The position numbers and the translations under genes were made by a program. From Sulfuricurvum sp. (GTDB lineage Bacteria > Campylobacterota > Campylobacteria > Campylobacterales > Sulfurimonadaceae): DNA of 64,000 nt. Location: NCBI GenBank assembly GCA_030693335.1, contig JAUYAU010000004.1, positions 62,001 to 126,000 of the forward strand, written 5' to 3'. The notes below the pieces were generated by a model, which searched no databases, was not told the origin of the DNA, and saw nothing but the letters and a program-made list of their open reading frames with translations. How positions within the stretch are numbered: the first letter of the stretch is position 1; every line of letters begins with the position of its first letter. This document shows positions 1 through 8,965 of the stretch, piece by piece.

Positions 1-388
1 TGCTGACGGTTATGGGATGAGTATTGTGGAAGCACTCTTGCCGCATGGCGGAAAATGGCTTTATTTGCGGCCTAAAATGATTGCTTCCTCATGGCCATCG
101 CGTGCACGAGAGTTGGGGATAACCGTGGATGAGGTTATTATTTACGAAACAAGCTGCAACGACGATATGCAAAAAATCGATATAGCAAAAAACGGAGTGC
201 TCATTTTCACATCGCCATCTGGCATAGAATGTTTTTGCAAGAGAGCCGCTATATTGCCAACTCATGATGTTGTTGTGATTGGTAAAACAACCCAAAAAGC
301 ACTTCCTCGTGACATAAAATCGACAATCAGCGCACAAACCAGCGTCCTTTTCTGCATTGAAAAAGCGCGTGAAATAGCGGCTGGGTAA
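1..388 (+). CDS. hemD: Uroporphyrinogen-III synthase, C-terminal part (5' end outside window)
   Basis: The reading frame is open from the window edge (first full codon at base 2) to the stop at 386-388, so only the C-terminal half is present. The segment LRPKMIASSWPSRARELG followed by VDEVIIYETSC matches the HemD fold, as does the later FTSPSGIECF, the usual F-T-S-x-x-G/S motif before the last helices. HemD cyclises hydroxymethylbilane to uroporphyrinogen III in the tetrapyrrole pathway (cytoplasm). It sits directly upstream of a structured RNA and purD. Recognition is by motif memory only; the missing N-terminus prevents a full-length check. Confidence 0.8.
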   Translation, partial: ADGYGMSIVEALLPHGGKWLYLRPKMIASSWPSRARELGITVDEVIIYETSCNDDMQKIDIAKNGVLIFTSPSGIECFCKRAAILPTHDVVVIGKTTQKALPRDIKSTISAQTSVLFCIEKAREIAAG

Positions 389-420
389 AATTTTATTATT
401 CCTATTAAGCTTTTTGAGGT

Positions 421-426
421 TATAAT
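421..426 (+). promoter_or_regulatory. -10 box for the 6S-like RNA
   Basis: A perfect TATAAT lies 7-8 bases before the predicted 5' end of the structured RNA. A T-rich stretch sits upstream and there is no clear -35 box, which is usual for sigma-70 promoters in Campylobacterota. Confidence 0.55.
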
Positions 427-432
427 TATCTT

Positions 433-620
433 TACCTGGGCGTAGCGAGTAATCGCATTTGAGGGTTCTACATATACACTTAGTGGTATCGGTAGTCACC
501 TTGGTGTGTCGGTGGTCTCGTTTGAGTGCGCAAGTGCGAGAGATTGCCGCCGGAGGGGTGCTCGATCTGCTTAATTACGCTTTGAGAACCAAAGCTACTG
601 CGAAAACGCCCGCCTGGGCC
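433..620 (+). ncRNA. ssrS: 6S RNA (purD-leader RNA motif of Campylobacterota)
   Basis: This is a roughly 190-nt non-coding stretch between hemD and purD. Seen in sequence: an outer stem GGGCG (438-442) with CGCCC (607-611), CGCA (454-457) with TGCG (599-602), GGTTCT (464-469) with AGAACC (585-590), then a large open central region. A long terminal stem-loop starts with CGGTGG (510-515) pairing CCGCCG (547-552) and continues through TCTCG/CGAGA. A rod with a central bubble and a length of 180-190 nt is the 6S RNA design, which binds sigma-70 RNA polymerase as an open-promoter mimic. From memory, a conserved 'purD RNA' was described upstream of purD in epsilonproteobacteria and equated with 6S RNA. 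The position fits; the fold was done by hand. Confidence 0.65.
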
Positions 621-631
621 TTTACCTTTTT
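608..631 (+). terminator. Rho-independent terminator-like hairpin after the 6S-like RNA
   Basis: GCCC (608-611), loop GCCT, GGGC (616-619), followed by the U-rich run CTTTACCTTTTT. It overlaps the 3' arm of the closing stem of the RNA, so the two structures compete. It separates the RNA from purD. Confidence 0.45.
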
Positions 632-689
632 AAAATGTCGATTTCTTGGTATTTTAAAAGGGTATTATTTTTATTCAAACGGGGTGTGT

Positions 690-1958
690 ATGCGTGTAAT
701 GATAATCGGCAGCGGTGGGCGTGAGTTTTCTATCGGAAGAGTATTAACGCAAGACAGTGCGGTTGAAAAGGTCTATTTTGCTCCGGGTAATGGGGCGACT
801 CCAATGCTGGGTGAAAACGTTGCTATCAAAGACTATAACGAGTTGGCACAATTTGCACTCGACAATGCGATCGATTTGACGATTGTTGGACCAGAAGGCC
901 CATTGACGGATGGCGTTGTGGATATTTTCAAAGCCAAAGGATTGGTAATTTTTGGTCCCAGTCGTGCCGCAGCACAGCTAGAGGGTTCAAAAGTGTACAT
1001 GAAAAACTTTTTGGCCAAATACGGTATTCCTACGGCACGCTATATTGAAACAGGTCACATTGAAAGGGCCTTTAAGTTTATCGATAGCCTGCCGTTACCG
1101 ATTGTAGTAAAAGCCGATGGATTGTGTGCAGGTAAAGGGGTTATTATTGCTCTAACTTACGATGAAGCAAAAATAGCGGTATCTGAAATGCTCAGCGGAA
1201 AATCATTTGGAGATGCCGGAAAACGTGTGGTTGTCGAAGAATTTTTGGACGGATACGAGCTCTCCATGTTTGCTTTGTGTGATGGAAAAGATTTTATCTT
1301 ACTGCCTGCGGCACAAGACCACAAGCGTCTTTTAGACGGTGATGAGGGACCCAATACCGGCGGTATGGGAGCCTATGCTCCAACACCGCTTGTGGATGAT
1401 GTGATTTATGAAAAAGTCAAAGAGCGTATTGTTCGTCCGACACTCAAGGGGATGCAAGAGGAAGGCGCACCGTTTGAAGGGGTTCTCTTTATTGGTATTA
1501 TGATCGTAAACGGCGAGCCGATTACACTGGAATTCAACGTCCGTTTTGGAGACCCTGAGTGTGAAATTTTGATGCCGTTGCTTAAAACGCCGGCAAGCGA
1601 ACTGTTTTACAAAGCTGCAACCAAACAGCTTGACACCCTTAACATTGAATTTCATAATAAATACGCAGTTGGCGTTGTGATGGCGAGCAAAAATTATCCG
1701 TATGATAACTCTGTCCCTGCTGAGATTGTAGTAGATGATATTCATCATGATGAGATTGCACAAAATACTCACATAGCCTATGCGGGAGTGAGTACGGAAG
1801 ATGGCAAACTTTACGCTAACGGCGGACGTGTTCTCGTATGTGTCGGTGTAGGTGACAGCATCAAAAGTGCACGGGATCGTGCCTATATGCTCTGCGGTCA
1901 AGTTCATTTTGCCGGTAAAAAACTGCGTACCGATATAGCCTACCAAGCACTTCGCTAA
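690..1958 (+). CDS. purD: Phosphoribosylamine-glycine ligase (GAR synthetase)
   Basis: Joins glycine to phosphoribosylamine with ATP, the second step of de novo purine synthesis (cytoplasm). The 422-residue protein has the N-terminal Rossmann-like signature [21 protein letters not shown], an ATP-grasp core and the diagnostic [11 protein letters not shown] near residue 285. Length is normal for the family. The start is ATG 690, preceded by GGGG five bases upstream; an in-frame extension to 459 runs through the structured RNA and lacks homology. The stop overlaps the next start (TAATG), so it is probably translationally coupled to the RDD gene. Confidence 0.96.
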   Translation: MRVMIIGSGGREFSIGRVLTQDSAVEKVYFAPGNGATPMLGENVAIKDYNELAQFALDNAIDLTIVGPEGPLTDGVVDIFKAKGLVIFGPSRAAAQLEGSKVYMKNFLAKYGIPTARYIETGHIERAFKFIDSLPLPIVVKADGLCAGKGVIIALTYDEAKIAVSEMLSGKSFGDAGKRVVVEEFLDGYELSMFALCDGKDFILLPAAQDHKRLLDGDEGPNTGGMGAYAPTPLVDDVIYEKVKERIVRPTLKGMQEEGAPFEGVLFIGIMIVNGEPITLEFNVRFGDPECEILMPLLKTPASELFYKAATKQLDTLNIEFHNKYAVGVVMASKNYPYDNSVPAEIVVDDIHHDEIAQNTHIAYAGVSTEDGKLYANGGRVLVCVGVGDSIKSARDRAYMLCGQVHFAGKKLRTDIAYQALR

Positions 1959-2407
1959 TGAATGAACAGCTCGATGACGTATTGGATCGTGAACATCTAA
2001 AAATTGCATCGCTAAGGGCACGTTCGGCAGCTTTCGCAATAGATGAAATACTGATTTCCATATTGCTCTTTATCGTTCTTTGGGACAGTATTGCCGCAGC
2101 AAAAACAGTAGAAGCTATTATTGGGCTAACGAATCATTTTTTACTTGAGTTTATGGCAATTAAAATTGTGTATCAAACTTTTTTCACGATGCAGTATGGT
2201 GCAACCTTGGGAAAAATCGCAATGAAAATTCGTGTTATCGAAGTGAGAACATTGTCCAATCCCAGCTTTTTTTCAGCCTTTAATCGGGCGGTCTTTCGCG
2301 TTGTAAGTGAAGCACTTTTGTATCTTGGTTTTGTATGGGCTTTTTTAGATCCGTATCGACGTAGCTGGCATGATTTTACGGCTAAAACAGTGGTTGTAGA
2401 TGCGTAG
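1958..2407 (+). CDS. RDD-family membrane protein
   Basis: A 149-residue integral membrane protein. The RDD family marks are visible: Arg then Ala-Ile-Asp in the first helix (about residues 23-30), the central GATLGKIAMKIRV, and a C-terminal R-S-W-H-D motif before T-x-V-V. Two to three hydrophobic segments lie at about residues 30-50, 60-78 and 115-130. Family function is not settled; some members are proposed ion exchangers. The gene overlaps purD by one base and lptD by eight, so it lies inside a compact operon. Confidence 0.85.
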   Translation: MNEQLDDVLDREHLKIASLRARSAAFAIDEILISILLFIVLWDSIAAAKTVEAIIGLTNHFLLEFMAIKIVYQTFFTMQYGATLGKIAMKIRVIEVRTLSNPSFFSAFNRAVFRVVSEALLYLGFVWAFLDPYRRSWHDFTAKTVVVDA

Positions 2408-4586
2408 ATCAATCTTTATAAGCATTGTTGTGTGCAGTGCTTTGTTGGCGGATGACCGTGTTGAACTTTTCGGTCTCAATGCAGATACAAATGGATCGGT
2501 AGTACATGCTTATGGAAACCCTGTCATAATTTATCAGGATAAAATTTTAACGGCCGAGCGTCTTTCATACGACCGTAATACGAGTATTATTGAAGCCGAA
2601 GGAAACGTGACGGTTTTTGGACAGGGAAAGTATCATGCAATCAGTGATTATACAAAACTGAATATGGACACGGATACCCGTATGTCACGCCCTTTTTACA
2701 TGATTGATCACACGAGCGGATTGTGGATGAATACACAACAGTCCGATGCCTGCGAAAGTCAAATTGATTTGGCCAGCGGAATGGTCTCTGGATGTAATTC
2801 GACCGATCCTTTGTGGAAAATCCGTTTTAGCAGTGCCGATTACAATACCGATAAAATGTGGATGAATTTGTACAATGCCCGTTTGTATGTTGAAAACATT
2901 CCTCTCTTTTATCTCCCTTATTTCGGATATCCGACGGATAAAACACGTCGAAGTGGTTTGCTGATCCCTGAATTTGGACTCTCAAGAGATCAGGGGTTTT
3001 TCTATCAACAGCCCATTTACATTGCCCCGCATCATTGGTGGGATGCAGAGCTTCGTCCTCAAATACGTACCCAGCGCGGATCAGGGTTTTATGGTGATTT
3101 TCGTTTTGTGGATACGGCATCGTCTCAAGGCTCTGTACGATTTGGATATTTTAAAGAACAAGGCGAGTATGCTCTTAAAAATAATTTAGCCAACATGAAA
3201 CATTACGGCTATGATGTTAAGTATCAGCACAGCGCATTTTTAAGAGAGTGGTTTGATCTAAAGCTCGATGGCGAATCGGGATTGTATGTTAGTGGTAGTT
3301 GGATGAACGATGTAGATTACCTCAATTTGCAACAAATCGATGAAACAAAAAATGCTACCTCAAGCCAAATTCTTTCACGTATCAATGCCTACTACAACAA
3401 TGAAGACGATTATTTAGGGGTATATCTCAAACATTTTCAACGTCTTGACTTACCTGATCAAAATGACAAGCAGATTCAAACACTGCCTACCTTTCATTAT
3501 CATCATTATTTAAAGAATTTTTTAGACGATCATCTTCTTGTCAATGCCGACATAATGGCAACCAATTTTTACAGACCAAATGGGAAGCGAGCAGTTGAAG
3601 GAAATATGAATATTCCTGTGACGCTTCAGGCGGGATTGTTTGATAATACCGTTGATGCGAGTTATAAAGCAAATCTCACCGGTCGTTTGATCGGTTTTTA
3701 TGGCAATGCAATGAATCCGTTTTCTTATGTAAATGAATTTGGCGTAACAAGATTGGTTGTTGATAATGATGATAGATATGAATCGGGACAGTATGCTCAA
3801 TTGGATCATACATTTAAACTCTCAAGCACTTTGGTAAAACCGTACGGTGAAACAACGCACGTGATGGCTCCTGAAATCGCTTATACACTTGCAGGAAGCC
3901 GCTATTATGGAGGATATTACGATCGTTATCATAATGAAGAGTGTGTCCCAGGAACACTTAGTATGCCATGGTGTGACTATAACACTCTTCAAGGCCCAAG
4001 TGACACTCTTTCTTTAGGGCTCAATAACTATCTATTTAAAAATGGACAGCAGACATTGGTCGATCGTCTTTCCCAAAATTTTCGTTACGAAGATACGGGA
4101 AACTATTATGGTGAATTAACGAATGAACTGGAGTGGCAGATTGTGCAAGCCATTTCATATTACAATGTAACCTCTTTCAATCATGATCGAAACCGAATCA
4201 CCAAAGAACGTAACACCATACGGTATGATGATAAAGTTGTAACGGCGGCACTTAGTCATTACTATTCAGATGAGCTGCGTAATGGTGTAAATATTTATAC
4301 AAGTTATTGGTCTGCCGATGCCTCGTATCAATATGATCGGCATTATCGTTTTTTTGGCCTTATTGCGTATGATTACCGAGAGGATCTTATGAAACGAAGC
4401 GAAATAGGCTTTTTGTACTCCCAAAGATGTTTGGACGTAGGATTGCGTTTTGTACAAAACAATCGGCCAGTATTAACCGGTGCCAATACCGGGAATGCTA
4501 TCAATGACTCTTATGTTTTTTTAACTCTGATTCTAAAACCGATCGGCGGTTCTGAATTTAATTACAAAATCACCAATAATCAATAG
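2400..4586 (+). CDS. lptD: LPS-assembly outer membrane protein LptD
   Basis: LptD is the outer-membrane beta-barrel that, with LptE, inserts lipopolysaccharide into the outer leaflet. The 728-residue protein starts with a signal peptide (MRRSIFISIVVCSALLADD). An OstA/LptA-like beta-jellyroll follows at about residues 25-130, with repeats such as A-E-G-N-V-T-V-F, then the barrel domain with the conserved YLPYFGYP...GLLIPEFG segment near 170-195. Six or so cysteines are present (for example the pair around 92 and 104), but their match to the E. coli disulfides was not checked. It overlaps the RDD gene and is followed after 9 bases by the MCE gene. Confidence 0.93.
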   Translation: MRRSIFISIVVCSALLADDRVELFGLNADTNGSVVHAYGNPVIIYQDKILTAERLSYDRNTSIIEAEGNVTVFGQGKYHAISDYTKLNMDTDTRMSRPFYMIDHTSGLWMNTQQSDACESQIDLASGMVSGCNSTDPLWKIRFSSADYNTDKMWMNLYNARLYVENIPLFYLPYFGYPTDKTRRSGLLIPEFGLSRDQGFFYQQPIYIAPHHWWDAELRPQIRTQRGSGFYGDFRFVDTASSQGSVRFGYFKEQGEYALKNNLANMKHYGYDVKYQHSAFLREWFDLKLDGESGLYVSGSWMNDVDYLNLQQIDETKNATSSQILSRINAYYNNEDDYLGVYLKHFQRLDLPDQNDKQIQTLPTFHYHHYLKNFLDDHLLVNADIMATNFYRPNGKRAVEGNMNIPVTLQAGLFDNTVDASYKANLTGRLIGFYGNAMNPFSYVNEFGVTRLVVDNDDRYESGQYAQLDHTFKLSSTLVKPYGETTHVMAPEIAYTLAGSRYYGGYYDRYHNEECVPGTLSMPWCDYNTLQGPSDTLSLGLNNYLFKNGQQTLVDRLSQNFRYEDTGNYYGELTNELEWQIVQAISYYNVTSFNHDRNRITKERNTIRYDDKVVTAALSHYYSDELRNGVNIYTSYWSADASYQYDRHYRFFGLIAYDYREDLMKRSEIGFLYSQRCLDVGLRFVQNNRPVLTGANTGNAINDSYVFLTLILKPIGGSEFNYKITNNQ

Positions 4587-4595
4587 GGGCGAAAG

Positions 4596-5990
4596 ATGAA
4601 ATTGGAAGCGAAAATAGGTCTTTTTGTCGTAATGGCGCTAACGGCTTTACTCGTATTGTCAACGCAGGTTACATCGCTTGGGAAATGGGGACAAAGCGGG
4701 TATCCAATCCAAGCTTATGTGGATGATGCTTCAGGGCTTGAAAAGCATACCCATGTATTGATGAACGGGGTTACGATCGGTGAAGTCCAAGAGATCACGA
4801 TAGAGGGAAAGCGCGTTCGTCTTAGTCTTTTGATTAATGAAAGTGTTAAGATACCGGATGATTCGGCAGTGATTGTAGTGCAGGAGTCACTGTTGGGATC
4901 CAAGGTTTTGAATATAGTTGTTGGAGATGCAACGAGTATGCTTAAAAAAGGGGATGTATTAGTACAGTCTAAGCGATATGCATCGTTTGATCAAACAAGT
5001 GATTCGGTTAATGCGGCTGCCAAAGAGATGGAACTTTTACTGCGTGATTTTAGAGAGACGCTGGACGATGAGCACCGTAAAGCGATTCAAGAAGCTATTG
5101 TTGCATTTCGTGATGTCGGGGTGAACTTAAATGGGGTGATTGGTGATAATCGCGATAATCTTCATGCCGCAATTGCCAATTTTAGAGATATGAGTGCCGG
5201 ATTCACACAAACGGCTGATACGGTTAATAAAGATTTACCGGAAATTATGAATCGTGTTAACTCACTAACTACCCGCTTGGATAATATTAGCGGTTCTTTG
5301 GAGCATAAGCTTCCCGAAGCTGTCGATAAGTTTGTTAATATTGAAGACAATGTAAGTACGATATTAGCTGAGAATCGTGCTGGATTGAAAGAAACAATTA
5401 GTTCGGCCGAATCCTTTTTCAAAAGTGGCGAAGAGGCATTTGGAAAAGTGGATACGATGCTTTCGAGTTTTACAATGAGTGAACTGCAAGTGGCAATGCA
5501 CACCGATTATATGATGCGGGATCAATTCGGAAAAGTCTATTTAGGGATTAATTATCTTCCGAATCCGACAACGTACTATATGTTTGATCTCGTGAGTACG
5601 AATGACTATTCGCAATACAGTACTCCAGGTAAACATGTTAAAGGTTCAACTTTTTACTCGCTTCAATATGGAAAACGGTTTGACAACTTGTTATTGCGCT
5701 TTGGAGCGATTGAATCAACGGGAGGTGTCGGTGTTGATTATTTTATGAATCATGATCGACTTAAGTTCAGCGGTGAAATGTTTGATTTTAATGCGGTTAA
5801 TGATGTTAGAGGTGATCGTGTTCACATGAAGGCTCAAGTACGTTATCAGATGTTAAAACATCTAGAACTGTATGGCGGATGGGATAACTTCATGAATCCT
5901 GGGGCACAAAATATTTTCTTAGGATTGGGACTGCGTTTTATCGACAATGACTTAAAATACACTTTTGGTGCCGCATCGATGACACGATAA
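4596..5990 (+). CDS. MCE-domain (MlaD-like) lipid transport protein
   Basis: A 464-residue envelope protein. One N-terminal transmembrane helix (about 7-25) anchors an MCE/MlaD domain (about 38-115, with G-V-x-I-G-E-V and S-L-L-G-S-K). A long helical region rich in heptads follows (about 130-300), then a beta-rich tail ending in GLGLRFIDNDLKYTFG. MCE proteins form hexameric lipid channels across the periplasm. The tail resembles outer-membrane strands more than a usual MlaD end, which is inference. RBS GGGGCGAAAG precedes ATG 4596. Lying between lptD and pnp, it suggests an envelope-lipid role without its own mlaFE neighbours. Confidence 0.85.
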   Translation: MKLEAKIGLFVVMALTALLVLSTQVTSLGKWGQSGYPIQAYVDDASGLEKHTHVLMNGVTIGEVQEITIEGKRVRLSLLINESVKIPDDSAVIVVQESLLGSKVLNIVVGDATSMLKKGDVLVQSKRYASFDQTSDSVNAAAKEMELLLRDFRETLDDEHRKAIQEAIVAFRDVGVNLNGVIGDNRDNLHAAIANFRDMSAGFTQTADTVNKDLPEIMNRVNSLTTRLDNISGSLEHKLPEAVDKFVNIEDNVSTILAENRAGLKETISSAESFFKSGEEAFGKVDTMLSSFTMSELQVAMHTDYMMRDQFGKVYLGINYLPNPTTYYMFDLVSTNDYSQYSTPGKHVKGSTFYSLQYGKRFDNLLLRFGAIESTGGVGVDYFMNHDRLKFSGEMFDFNAVNDVRGDRVHMKAQVRYQMLKHLELYGGWDNFMNPGAQNIFLGLGLRFIDNDLKYTFGAASMTR

Positions 5991-6017
5991 AAGGGTGTGA
6001 AAATTAATGGAGAAACA

Positions 6018-8195
6018 ATGAAATACGATATCGAATTAGCATTAGAAAACAAGCAAGAGTCTTATGCCCTCAATCAAGTAGCGGCGCAAGCCAACGGTGC
6101 CGTATGGCTTAAATCGGGCAATACCGTTATTTTGGCAACGGTTGTCATTGATGAAACCCATTTTGTGGATGAAGATTTTTTACCTTTAACGGTACAGTAC
6201 ATTGAAAAAAGCTATGCGGCGGGTAAATTTCCAGGCGGTTTTATCAAACGGGAAACGAAACCGAGTGATTTTGAAGCATTAACCTCTCGTATCATTGACC
6301 GTTCATTGCGCCCCTTATTTCCAAAAGGGTTTGCGAATCCGATACAAATTTCTGTATTGGTTCTCAGTGCCGATACGGATGCTGATTTGCAAATATTAGG
6401 TCTTAATGCTGCATCGGCTGCTTTGTACCTTTCGGACATTGATATCTTCAATTCCGTCACCGGTGTACGTGTTGCAAAAATTGATGGTGAAATTGTTTTT
6501 AATCCAAAACACAGCGATCTTGGAAACAGTACTTTTGATCTGTATTTAGCAGGAAGCAAAGAAGATATGCTGATGATCGAGATGCAGGCATTGGGCAGTG
6601 ATGAAGCGCAAGTTATGGATGTGGGCTTAGTTGATCCTTTTGTAGATCCGCTTATTGCATCTCAAATGATGACACTGCGTCAGTCAAATGCGATGAGTGA
6701 AGATGAACTCATTGAGGTATTAGCCCAAGCTCAAGCGGTTCTAAAAGAAGCCAATACGATGTACGAAAATGCCTTTAAACCTTATGCTAAAGCACCGTTT
6801 GAACTGCAATGCGTGATAAAAGAGGTTGATAGTGAAATGTGTGCGTATGTAATTCAAAATCATACGGATGATGTAAAACGCGGTATCAGCCAAATGGCAA
6901 AAACGGAACGTTCTACGGCACTTCGAACGATTCGCAAAGCGATTATGGTAGAGAAACCGCAGTGGGATGAGCATGAACTTAAAAAGGCGATTGAACAGGT
7001 TAAGCGCTCTATGGTTCGTGGGCAGATTTTGGATGAAAAAGTACGTGCAGACGGTCGAGGTTTGAGAGAAGTACGTCCAATTTCCATCGAAACCAATGTC
7101 TTGCCAAGTGCCCATGCATCGGCTCTCTTTACACGCGGGCAAACACAGGCGCTCGTTGTGCTGACACTTGGCGGTCCTAAAGATGCTCAAATGTTTGAGG
7201 GGTTAACAGATCGCGGTACGCAAAACGAAGCGTTTATGGTTCATTATAACTTTCCGGGTTTCAGCGTAGGAGAAGCTTCTCCTATCGGTGCTCCGCGCCG
7301 TCGTGAATTGGGACATGGAAATCTGGCTAAACGAGCACTTGAAGGTGCGACGATTCGTAATGGGCAGACGGTTCGTATCGTTTCTGAGATTTTGGAATCC
7401 AATGGCTCCTCATCAATGGCAACCGTATGTGGCGGTTATATGGCATTGCGTGCGGGTGATATCGAGGTATGTGATCCGATTGCGGGTGTTGCTATGGGAA
7501 TGGTTCAAGAGGGAGATCGTCACGCGATTTTGACCGATATTATGGGATTGGAAGATCATGACGGGGATTTGGATTTCAAAGTAGCGGGTTCCAAAGAGGG
7601 GATCACCGCCATGCAAATGGACATAAAGCTGGGGGGAATCCATTTGGATGTCCTCAAAGAAGCACTTTATCAAGCTAAAGAGGCACGTGCCCATATCATT
7701 GACATTATGATGGCCTCGGAAGAGAATATTGAGCTCAATGAGGGGACATTGCCGAGTACCGATTTGTTCCATGTTGATCCAAGCTTCATCGGGGATATTA
7801 TTGGTCAAGCGGGCAAAACAATACGTGAAATCATTGAACGTTTTGATGTTGCGATTGATATTGACAAGAAAAAAGGATCGGTTAAGCTTACGGGTAAAAA
7901 TCGTGAAGGTATCAAAGGGGCGCGTGATCACATCGAAGGGATTACGAACGGCTTAACCCCGGTTGAAAAAGTGGAATACAAAGTGGGTGATGTGGTACAG
8001 GGGAAAGTGAAAAAAATCGTTGACTTTGGAGCGTTTATCGAACTTCCCGGTGGAATTGACGGTCTGATTCACATCTCAAAACTCTCCGATGGGCATGTGG
8101 GCCGTGTAAGCGATGTGATCAAAGAGGGTGATGAACTGATGGTTGAAATCGTAGAGTTCAAAGGGAATAAAATTGGCCTTGGCCGAGCTAAGTAA
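6018..8195 (+). CDS. pnp: Polynucleotide phosphorylase
   Basis: A trimeric 3'-5' exoribonuclease that phosphorolyses RNA to nucleoside diphosphates. About 725 residues: a first RNase PH-like domain with FPGGFIKRE, a helical linker, a second RNase PH core with the active-site segment DIMGLEDHDGDLDFKVAGS, a KH domain (GQAGKTIREI) and a C-terminal S1 domain (GKVKKIVDFGAFIELPGG). I choose ATG 6018, which has GGAG six bases upstream; a GTG at 5997 is in frame but has no better RBS and adds non-homologous residues. Last gene of the purD-lptD-pnp run. Confidence 0.96.
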   Translation: MKYDIELALENKQESYALNQVAAQANGAVWLKSGNTVILATVVIDETHFVDEDFLPLTVQYIEKSYAAGKFPGGFIKRETKPSDFEALTSRIIDRSLRPLFPKGFANPIQISVLVLSADTDADLQILGLNAASAALYLSDIDIFNSVTGVRVAKIDGEIVFNPKHSDLGNSTFDLYLAGSKEDMLMIEMQALGSDEAQVMDVGLVDPFVDPLIASQMMTLRQSNAMSEDELIEVLAQAQAVLKEANTMYENAFKPYAKAPFELQCVIKEVDSEMCAYVIQNHTDDVKRGISQMAKTERSTALRTIRKAIMVEKPQWDEHELKKAIEQVKRSMVRGQILDEKVRADGRGLREVRPISIETNVLPSAHASALFTRGQTQALVVLTLGGPKDAQMFEGLTDRGTQNEAFMVHYNFPGFSVGEASPIGAPRRRELGHGNLAKRALEGATIRNGQTVRIVSEILESNGSSSMATVCGGYMALRAGDIEVCDPIAGVAMGMVQEGDRHAILTDIMGLEDHDGDLDFKVAGSKEGITAMQMDIKLGGIHLDVLKEALYQAKEARAHIIDIMMASEENIELNEGTLPSTDLFHVDPSFIGDIIGQAGKTIREIIERFDVAIDIDKKKGSVKLTGKNREGIKGARDHIEGITNGLTPVEKVEYKVGDVVQGKVKKIVDFGAFIELPGGIDGLIHISKLSDGHVGRVSDVIKEGDELMVEIVEFKGNKIGLGRAK

Positions 8196-8214
8196 TTTTT
8201 TAGCTCCTCCCCAC

Positions 8215-8220
8215 TATAAT
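8215..8220 (+). promoter_or_regulatory. -10 box for atpE
   Basis: A perfect TATAAT about 70 bases before the atpE start, leaving a leader of roughly 60 nt that ends in the RBS ACGGAG. There is no recognisable -35. Confidence 0.5.
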
Positions 8221-8287
8221 TTCGCCTACAAAGTGATAAGTAGGGACACTATCCGAACAGACTTTGATTTAAATACGGAGATTACTC

Positions 8288-8665
8288 ATGAAAAAAGTTC
8301 TATTTCTTATGACTGCACTTGTTGCTGCAGCATTCGGTGCTGATGAAGCGGCAGCAGTTGTTGAAACTGCTGTTGAAGCTGCACCTGCAGTAGCGGCTGC
8401 ATCTGCAGACGTTGCTAACCAAACTCTTAAAGCGTATTCTATGATCGCTGCGGGTGTTGGTCTTGGTTTGGCTGCACTTGGTGGTGCTATCGGTATGGGT
8501 AACACTGCTGCTGCAACTATCGCTGGTACTGCACGTAACCCAGGTCTTGGCGGAAAATTGATGACAACTATGTTCATCGCTCTTGCTATGATCGAAGCAC
8601 AGGTTATCTATACATTGGTAATCGCTCTTATCGCTCTTTACGCTAACCCATATTTGGTAGCGTAA
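8288..8665 (+). CDS. atpE: ATP synthase F0 subunit c
   Basis: Forms the proton-driven rotor ring of F1F0-ATP synthase in the inner membrane. 125 residues: an N-terminal hydrophobic leader (about 1-18, ending FGADE) and an Ala-rich linker, then the two-helix hairpin with GGAIGMG in helix 1 and the ion-binding glutamate in MIEAQVIYT of helix 2. Ordinary c subunits are about 80 residues; a longer form with a leader is known in this phylum. It stands alone, away from the other atp genes, as in other Campylobacterota, with its own promoter and terminator. Confidence 0.95.
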   Translation: MKKVLFLMTALVAAAFGADEAAAVVETAVEAAPAVAAASADVANQTLKAYSMIAAGVGLGLAALGGAIGMGNTAAATIAGTARNPGLGGKLMTTMFIALAMIEAQVIYTLVIALIALYANPYLVA

Positions 8666-8682
8666 GTTTTTATTATTTGAAC

Positions 8683-8770
8683 GCCAAAGGAGTACATTCC
8701 TTTGGCTTCGCTAGCCGCTAAGGCACTAAAGCTTGTCTCTATGAGACAGATTTCTTCTTTCTATTTTTTT
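8683..8770 (+). terminator. Hairpin pair after atpE
   Basis: A perfect 9-bp stem GCCAAAGGA/TCCTTTGGC (8683-8706) without a U-run is followed by TGTCTC/GAGACA (8734-8748), which does lead into a U-rich tract (TTTCTTCTTTC then seven T). The second is the better Rho-independent terminator. Both precede tRNA-Leu. Confidence 0.5.
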
Positions 8771-8772
8771 AT

Positions 8773-8857
8773 GCGGTCGTGGTGGAACGGTAGACACGCT
8801 ACCTTGAGGTGGTAGTGCCTTACGGGTGTGGGGGTTCAAATCCCCCCGACCGCACCA
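8773..8857 (+). tRNA. tRNA-Leu (anticodon GAG)
   Basis: 85 nt including an encoded CCA. Acceptor GCGGTCG pairs CGACCGC. The anticodon stem CTACC/GGTAG encloses a 7-nt loop with GAG at 34-36. The long variable arm and T-arm GGGGGTTCAAATCCCCC fit a class II tRNA-Leu. Its last 20 bases form one copy of the attachment repeat of the adjacent element, and the gene remains intact. Confidence 0.95.
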
Positions 8858-8858
8858 A
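8838..8858 (+). repeat. Attachment site copy 1 (attL-like, in tRNA-Leu 3' end)
   Basis: A 21-bp sequence beginning AAATCCCCCC and ending GCACCAA, identical to 13939-13959 in the same orientation. It covers the 3' half of the T-arm and the acceptor/CCA end, the classic target of tyrosine recombinases. The matching run stops at 8837 (C versus A) and 8859 (C versus T). Confidence 0.9.
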
Positions 8859-8965
8859 CTTTCTTTCAAACTCCCTTGTTATCGACATTCTTAGAACTTA
8901 TTTTTATTCAATTTTAGGTTATTTTGCTTTTTGGTTGCACTTTTGGTTACACAAAAGGAAAAATC

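Noticed and set aside
459-689. In-frame 77-codon extension of purD upstream of ATG 690
   Set aside because: It translates the structured 6S-like RNA, has no RBS and no resemblance to PurD N-termini.
5997-6017. GTG start for pnp
   Set aside because: ATG 6018 has GGAG at proper distance and fits the normal PNPase N-terminus.
8269-8577. Minus-strand ORF of 102 residues opposite atpE
   Set aside because: Ala/Pro-rich shadow of the GC-rich atpE coding strand; no RBS or homology.
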